DNA from: Clostridia bacterium
Lineage (GTDB): Bacteria > Bacillota > Clostridia > Christensenellales > CAG-138
Assembly (NCBI GenBank): GCA_017435185.1
Contig: JAFSFN010000069.1
Coordinates: 1-8,639, forward strand
Reading direction: 5' to 3'
DNA: 8,639 nt
The translations under genes and the position numbers were made by a program. Positions 5,588 to 8,639 of the stretch are shown here, one piece after another; position 1 is the first letter of the stretch; every line of letters begins with the position of its first letter. Below the pieces are notes generated by a model. That model ran no database searches. It was not told where the DNA came from and was given only the letters and a program-made list of their open reading frames with translations.

Positions 5588-6838
5588 ATGGAAAACACTT
5601 TCTTCATTGACTCTGAGTTTCTTTCCAAAGAAGCACTTGATAAAAAGCACTTGCTGGAAAATAATCCTGCATCACGCACCGACCACATGGCATATCTTCC
5701 CGGCATGGAGAAGATAGATTCCGAAATCTGTTCTCTTGTGACAGAACACCTGAAAAGCTATGACAGTTCGATTTATACCGAGAACGATGTTAAAGCCGCA
5801 TTGTCGCACAGTGTATGCAGTATTGACGACTTAAAGGCACTTCTCTCCCCTGCCGCAGAGCCTTTTTTGGAAGAACTGGCACAAAAAGCGCATAAGGAAA
5901 CAAAAAAACATTTCGGCAACACAGTATATATGTTCACGCCGCTCTACATTGCCAATTACTGTGAAAACTACTGCGTTTACTGCGGTTTCAACTGCTATAA
6001 CCATATAAAGCGAGTGCAGCTCAGCATGGAGCAGATAGAGCAGGAAATGCAGATAATTGCCGCATCGGGCATGGAAGAAATATTGCTCCTTACAGGCGAA
6101 AGCAAAAAGAAGAGCAGTATAAACTATATTGGCGAGGCTTGCAAAACGGCAAGAAAGTATTTTCGCATGGTGGGGCTTGAAATATATCCGGTAAATACCG
6201 ACGAATACCGTTATCTGCACGCATGCGGCGCAGATTATGTCACAGTATTTCAGGAGACCTACGACACCGAAAAATACGAACAGCTTCATCTGCTCGGTCA
6301 CAAACATGTATGGCCATACAGATTCGACGCGCAGGAACGTGCTTTGATGGGAGGCATGCGCGGCGTTGCATTCTCTGCACTTCTGGGGCTTGCCGATTTT
6401 CGTCTTGATGCGCTTGCCACAGCACTTCACGCTCATTTTATACAGCGCAAATATCCCCATGCCGAGATATCCCTCTCCTGCCCGAGACTTCGCCCCATAA
6501 TCAACAACGACAAAATAAATCCGCTCGATGTTGATGAAAAACGGCTCTGCCAAATACTCTGCGCCTATCGCATATTCCTGCCGTTTGCAGGGATAACGGT
6601 TTCATCAAGGGAGAGCGCCTCTTTCAGAGACGGCATAGTAAAAATTGCGGCAAGTAAAGTCTCCGCAGGCGTTTCAACGGGTATAGGCGACCACGCAAGC
6701 AAGTATGAGTGCAAGGAAAACTCCGCCGCAGGTGACGAACAGTTTGAGATAAACGATTCAAGAAGTCTGAAAACCATGTATGAAGCCATGAAAGCTAACG
6801 GTCTCCAGCCCGTTCTGAACGACTATTTATATGTTTGA
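5588..6838 (+). CDS. thiH: ThiH, radical-SAM 2-iminoacetate synthase (tyrosine lyase)
   Basis: The product has 416 residues. ThiH cleaves tyrosine with S-adenosylmethionine to p-cresol and dehydroglycine, the glycine-derived piece used by ThiG. The radical-SAM cluster motif CxxxCxxC is Cys125, Cys129 and Cys132 in YCENYCVYCGF. Further support comes from LLLTGESKKKSS, EIYPVN, VTVFQETYDTEKYEQLH and the ending LQPVLNDYLYV, a typical ThiH terminus. The second iron-sulfur cluster motif of HydG is not evident, which argues against that relative. I chose the ATG at 5588, seven bases after GAGGA. The ATG at 5570, six codons earlier and overlapping the thiG stop, has no ribosome site. The enzyme is oxygen sensitive, which fits an anaerobe. 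Confidence 0.96.
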   Translation: MENTFFIDSEFLSKEALDKKHLLENNPASRTDHMAYLPGMEKIDSEICSLVTEHLKSYDSSIYTENDVKAALSHSVCSIDDLKALLSPAAEPFLEELAQKAHKETKKHFGNTVYMFTPLYIANYCENYCVYCGFNCYNHIKRVQLSMEQIEQEMQIIAASGMEEILLLTGESKKKSSINYIGEACKTARKYFRMVGLEIYPVNTDEYRYLHACGADYVTVFQETYDTEKYEQLHLLGHKHVWPYRFDAQERALMGGMRGVAFSALLGLADFRLDALATALHAHFIQRKYPHAEISLSCPRLRPIINNDKINPLDVDEKRLCQILCAYRIFLPFAGITVSSRESASFRDGIVKIAASKVSAGVSTGIGDHASKYECKENSAAGDEQFEINDSRSLKTMYEAMKANGLQPVLNDYLYV

Positions 6839-7436
6839 GATATATTGTGTAACAAACAGCGAATTATGTGCAGACGACTTTTTAACACGTATTGATGAAA
6901 TTGCCGCCTGCAAAATAAACGGAATAATACTCCGTGAAAAAACGCTTACAAAGAGCGAGTATACGCTTCTTGCAAAAGAGGTTCTTTCAATATGCAAAAA
7001 GCACGATGTAAACTGCATACTTCACACGCATACAGAAATTGCGCTTTCTTTGAACTGCAAGAACATACATATGCCGCTGAACATATTGAAAAGCACACCG
7101 AAAAATATTCTTTCGCACTTTAACAATATAGGTGCATCGTGCCACAGTCTTGCAGAAACAAAGGAAGCAAAAAAGCTGGGCTGTACCTACATAAGCGCAG
7201 GGCATATATTCCCCACTCAATGCAAAATGGGAGTAAAAGAAAGAGGCACCGCATTTTTGGAAAACATATGCTCAAATATTGATATCCCCGTCCTTGCAAT
7301 AGGCGGAATAGATTTAAGCAATATCCATCAGGCACAGCAATGCGGCGCCTCAGGCTGTTGTATAATGAGCGGATTTATGACCGTTCCCGACACTGCCGCA
7401 TATATTTCTTTGCTCAAAAGCTCACTGTACCTATGA
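6831..7436 (+). CDS. tenI: TenI-like thiazole tautomerase (ThiE/TenI family)
   Basis: The product is a 201-residue TIM barrel of the ThiE/TenI family. ThiE joins thiazole and pyrimidine phosphates. TenI isomerises the thiazole product to its aromatic tautomer. The sequence shows SAGHIFPTQCKMGVKERG (122-139), the G-H-x-F-x-T-x-C-K-x-G-x-x-x-R-G pattern of TenI including its catalytic histidine (His125 here). ThiE typically has G-P-I-F-x-T-x-T-K. The ThiE Asn-Asp and second Asp that bind magnesium pyrophosphate are replaced: CILHTHTEIAL and IHMPLN stand where LIINDRVDLAL and VHLGQDD would be. LREKTLT and IPVLAIGGI are shared by both families. The protein has 13 cysteines, unusually many. The ATG overlaps the thiH stop by eight bases with no clear ribosome site, implying translational coupling. 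A plain thiE label would probably be misleading. Confidence 0.78.
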   Translation: MFEIYCVTNSELCADDFLTRIDEIAACKINGIILREKTLTKSEYTLLAKEVLSICKKHDVNCILHTHTEIALSLNCKNIHMPLNILKSTPKNILSHFNNIGASCHSLAETKEAKKLGCTYISAGHIFPTQCKMGVKERGTAFLENICSNIDIPVLAIGGIDLSNIHQAQQCGASGCCIMSGFMTVPDTAAYISLLKSSLYL

Positions 7437-7440
7437 TCTG

Positions 7441-8639
7441 CTATAGAATATCTATATACTCTCCCGCCAAGGCTTTGTTCATACTGCGTACGGCACAGAA
7501 TTTACCGCACATACTGCAAGTGTCGCTGTGGTCATCCTCGGGACGGCGGCTGTCACGAATTTTTCTTGCAGTCTTTTCATCGAGCGCACATTCAAACTGT
7601 GCTTCCCAGTCAAGGCGGCGTCTTGCGTCCGCCATTTTGTCGTCTATATCCCTTGCGTGGGGTATTCCTTTTGCTATATCTGCCGCATGCGCCGCTATCT
7701 TTGAAGCAATTATGCCCTGTCTGACATCATCAACATTCGGCAGTGCCAAATGCTCAGCGCTTGTTACATAGCACAAAAACGCCGCACCGTTCATTGCCGC
7801 AACAGCGCCGCCTATCGCACCCGTTATATGGTCGTAGCCCGGCGCTATATCTGTCACAAGAGGTCCCAAAACATAGAACGGCGCACCCATGCATATGCTT
7901 TTTTGAATCTCCATATTTGCCGCCACCTGATTAAGCGGCATATGCCCGGGTCCTTCTACCATGTCCTGGACATTGTGTGCCCATGCACGCTTTGTAAGTT
8001 CGCCAAGCCGCACAAGCTCCTCTATCTGGCACACATCGGTCGCATCGGCCAAACACCCCGGACGGCACGCATCGCCAAGCGATATCGTAACATCATATTC
8101 CTTGCATATATCGAGTATCTCGTCAAAATATTCATAAAAGGGATTTTCGTTTCCCGTCATGCTCATATAGGCAAACACAAGACTTCCGCCTCGGCTGACG
8201 ATATTCATTTTGCGCTTGTGCTCTCGTATCTGCTCAATAGTCTTTCTCGTTATTCCGCAATGCAGTGTCACAAAATCAACACCGTCTTGGGCATGAGCCT
8301 GACAACATCAATAAAATCCTTGGGCGTAAGCTCGGACAAATCACGCTGATAGTGTATGACGCTGTCATATACAGGCACTGTTCCTATCATTGCGGGGCAC
8401 TCACGAACGAGCTTTTGACGGAAAGGCTGTGTATCTCCATGACTTGACAGATCCATTATCGCCTCTGCTCCAAGCTCAACAGCACTCATTACTTTCTGCA
8501 TCTCTATATCATAGTCCTTACAGTCCCTCGATACACCCAGGTTGACATTTATCTTTGTTCGAAGCATACTGCCGACGCCCTCAGGGTCAAGGCTTGTATG
8601 CAGTTTATTGGCGCAGATAACGACTTGCCCCTTTGCGAC
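7441..8639 (-). pseudogene. thiC: phosphomethylpyrimidine synthase ThiC, frameshifted and cut by the window edge
   Basis: ThiC rearranges aminoimidazole ribotide to the pyrimidine precursor of thiamine by radical SAM chemistry. The gene is open to the right edge, so roughly 30 N-terminal residues lie outside. The first part reads from 8639 in one frame (VAKGQVVICANKLHT..., then LRTKINVNLG, AIMDLSSHGDTQ, LSELTPKDFIDVVR). After 8298-8299 the conserved continuation AHAQDGVDFVTLHCGI lies in the -1 frame. The remainder includes RGGSLV, SMTGNENPFYEY, GDACRPG, EGPGHMPLNQV and the cluster motif CSMCGKFC. One missing base explains everything: a CC at 8298-8299 where CCC is expected. Read literally, translation stops at 8268-8270. 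All later residues are intact, so either the mutation is very recent or it is a sequence error. The spacing C-x2-C-x3-C, one residue shorter than in the long-form ThiC of E. coli and plants, fits my recollection of the short clostridial form. Confidence 0.93.

Noticed and set aside
5831..6553. Minus-strand open frame of 240 residues
   Set aside because: It lies entirely antisense to thiH, whose radical-SAM motifs prove the plus-strand frame; the cysteine- and aromatic-rich translation looks like a shadow.
8268..8271. Two separate thiC genes or an evolved split ThiC with GTGA overlap
   Set aside because: The two frames together form one ThiC with continuous conservation if one base is restored at 8298-8299; the GTG would start mid-domain without a ribosome site.

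Overview
The window reads as chromosomal DNA from an anaerobic, probably spore-forming member of the Clostridia. The evidence is a Spo0A-type regulator next to a SpoIIM-like membrane protein, an oxygen-sensitive tyrosine-dependent ThiH instead of a ThiO glycine oxidase, the short clostridial form of ThiF, moderate GC with frequent ATA isoleucine codons, and a hairpin-rich intergenic repeat of a kind common in Clostridia. I see no phage, insertion sequence, CRISPR, tRNA or rRNA.

Layout. Positions 1-224 hold the end of a plus-strand gene, a perfect palindrome that can terminate transcription both ways, and a multi-hairpin repeat. Positions 225-3211 are a minus-strand operon. Read 5' to 3' it carries a divergent Spo0A-family response regulator, a SpoIIM-like sporulation membrane protein, phosphopentomutase DeoB and a small hotdog thioesterase. 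It is driven by a near-consensus promoter so close to the first ATG that the mRNA would be almost leaderless. Positions 3212-3342 are a divergent promoter region. Position 3343 onward is plus strand: a YbaK-family tRNA deacylase, then the thiamine-thiazole operon thiS-thiF-thiG-thiH-tenI-like (3954-7436). At the right end, and running out of the window, is a convergent thiC on the minus strand.

How it works together. ThiF adenylates the ThiS C-terminus for sulfur loading, ThiH makes dehydroglycine from tyrosine, and ThiG condenses these with deoxyxylulose 5-phosphate into the thiazole. The last gene would usually be labelled thiE. It lacks the ThiE metal/pyrophosphate aspartates and carries the GH-I-F-x-T-x-C-K signature of TenI, the thiazole tautomerase. 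ThiC makes the pyrimidine half. No convincing ThiE, ThiD, ThiM or TPP riboswitch lies in this window.

Most noteworthy points: (1) a compact thiS leader with a consensus promoter, a 15-bp terminator stem and a mutually exclusive upstream hairpin, but no recognisable TPP aptamer; (2) TenI-like rather than ThiE at the operon end; (3) a single-base frameshift in an otherwise well-conserved thiC; (4) a divergent, nearly leaderless Spo0A paralogue paired with spoIIM.
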